Below, in pieces: positions 63,430 through 64,000 of a stretch of 64,000 nucleotides of DNA. Position 1 is the first letter of the stretch. The number at the start of each line of letters is the position of its first letter. Origin of the DNA: Pholiota molesta (lineage: Eukaryota > Basidiomycota > Agaricomycetes > Agaricales > Strophariaceae); NCBI GenBank assembly GCA_014925825.1, contig JACGCK010000009.1:124001-188000 (forward strand). The letters are read 5' to 3'. Position numbers and translations under genes: made by a program. The notes below the pieces were generated by a model. It was given only the letters and a program-made list of their open reading frames with translations. It had not been told where the DNA came from and made no database searches.

Positions 63430-64000
63430 CGAACAATCTTCGATGGGTGGTGCGGTGGCTTGGTGCTGTTGAGGATAAACTGCTACCAAGCTATAAGCAA
63501 GACGGGGAAATTAAATTACTGTGTGCATACCCATGCGAAACAGGCGATTCGGGTGAGTGCGGTGCACCCTGAACATATCGGCCAAAGTTATTCGGGCTAG
63601 TAATGCTATATTATCGCTTGCAGATGTGTGTAATGTGAGTTTAAATTACCTCTGAGGAGTAAGCAAATGGCTATACTGCCTTGTCGAAAATGGAGGCAAA
63701 AGCCCTTGAGAAGAGTCGCCCCTGTACTCGATATTAGAGTTGAGATCAAGCAGAAAAACGATACTACTTACGGTAGGACAGCAGCAACCTGCTCTGGTTC
63801 TGGATTGGCAGCATTCATGGGTGACTAGCGTATCGTCTGAAGGTAGAATATGTTGCAGAAAGGGCAAAGAAACGGGGTTTAGATATATGTATCGCAAGGG
63901 GACGGAACGAAGAACGGTGAGCGATGCTGGGAGAAGTGAGACTCCATGTTCATTTCTCTCCTTACGTAATCATCACTAATTAGCGCCTCGAGTCACGCTT
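63430..64000. other. Right edge, no gene resolved
   Basis: 570 bases upstream of the PHD gene. An 83-residue minus-strand frame (63646-63897) with a Cys cluster has no recognised family and may be leader or an upstream exon. The region probably contains the PHD-gene promoter. Confidence 0.4.

Overview
The window is nuclear DNA of a mushroom-type basidiomycete (Agaricomycetes-like). The evidence is dense genes on both strands, four to ten exons per gene, introns of about 45-70 bases with GT...AG ends (one GC...AG), and protein families that read like their Agaricomycete relatives. No tRNA, rRNA, CRISPR array or intact mobile element was found. The species cannot be named from sequence alone.

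Layout, left to right: an Ime2/Crk1-like kinase (-), PRPP synthetase (-), a gene-poor 1.3 kb, the mRNA-decapping enzyme DCP2 (-), divergent from a small TPR+MYND protein (+); INCENP (-), divergent from a GRAMD4-like membrane protein (+); meiotic cohesin REC8 (+); IDI1 (+); an uncharacterised 355-residue protein (-), divergent from mitochondrial pyruvate carrier MPC1 (+); DNA ligase I (-), divergent from RPS11 (+); a PPZ-type phosphatase (+); a DMT-family transporter (-), divergent from mitochondrial bL36 (+); DHFR (-); SGT1 (-), divergent from a GST-like protein (+); a GC-rich block (about 36.9-44.5 kb) with a GT31 glycosyltransferase (+), an ABC half-transporter (-) and a Sel1-repeat protein (-); spliceosomal helicase PRP16 (-); a 3 kb stretch without a gene; mitoribosomal mL38 (-); a FYVE protein (-); an unrecognised gene (-); and a PHD-finger protein (-).

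The genes are mostly unlinked housekeeping functions (nucleotide and folate metabolism, isoprenoids, replication and repair, chromosome segregation, splicing and decay, mitoribosome). At least five pairs are head-to-head with 140-315 bases between start codons, so shared promoters are likely. I see no biosynthetic cluster, defence island or new multi-gene system.

The strongest window-wide signal is technical. At least 20 reading-frame breaks, nearly all of them one missing base in a short homopolymer, occur in otherwise well-conserved genes, including the essential RPS11, PRP16 and SGT1. For six genes, adding exactly the inferred number of bases makes the summed exon length divisible by three. 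This points to uncorrected indels in the assembly rather than pseudogenes. The most interesting biological signal is DNA ligase I: a separate first exon supplies an in-frame mitochondrial targeting sequence, so one gene probably makes mitochondrial and nuclear ligase from two start codons.
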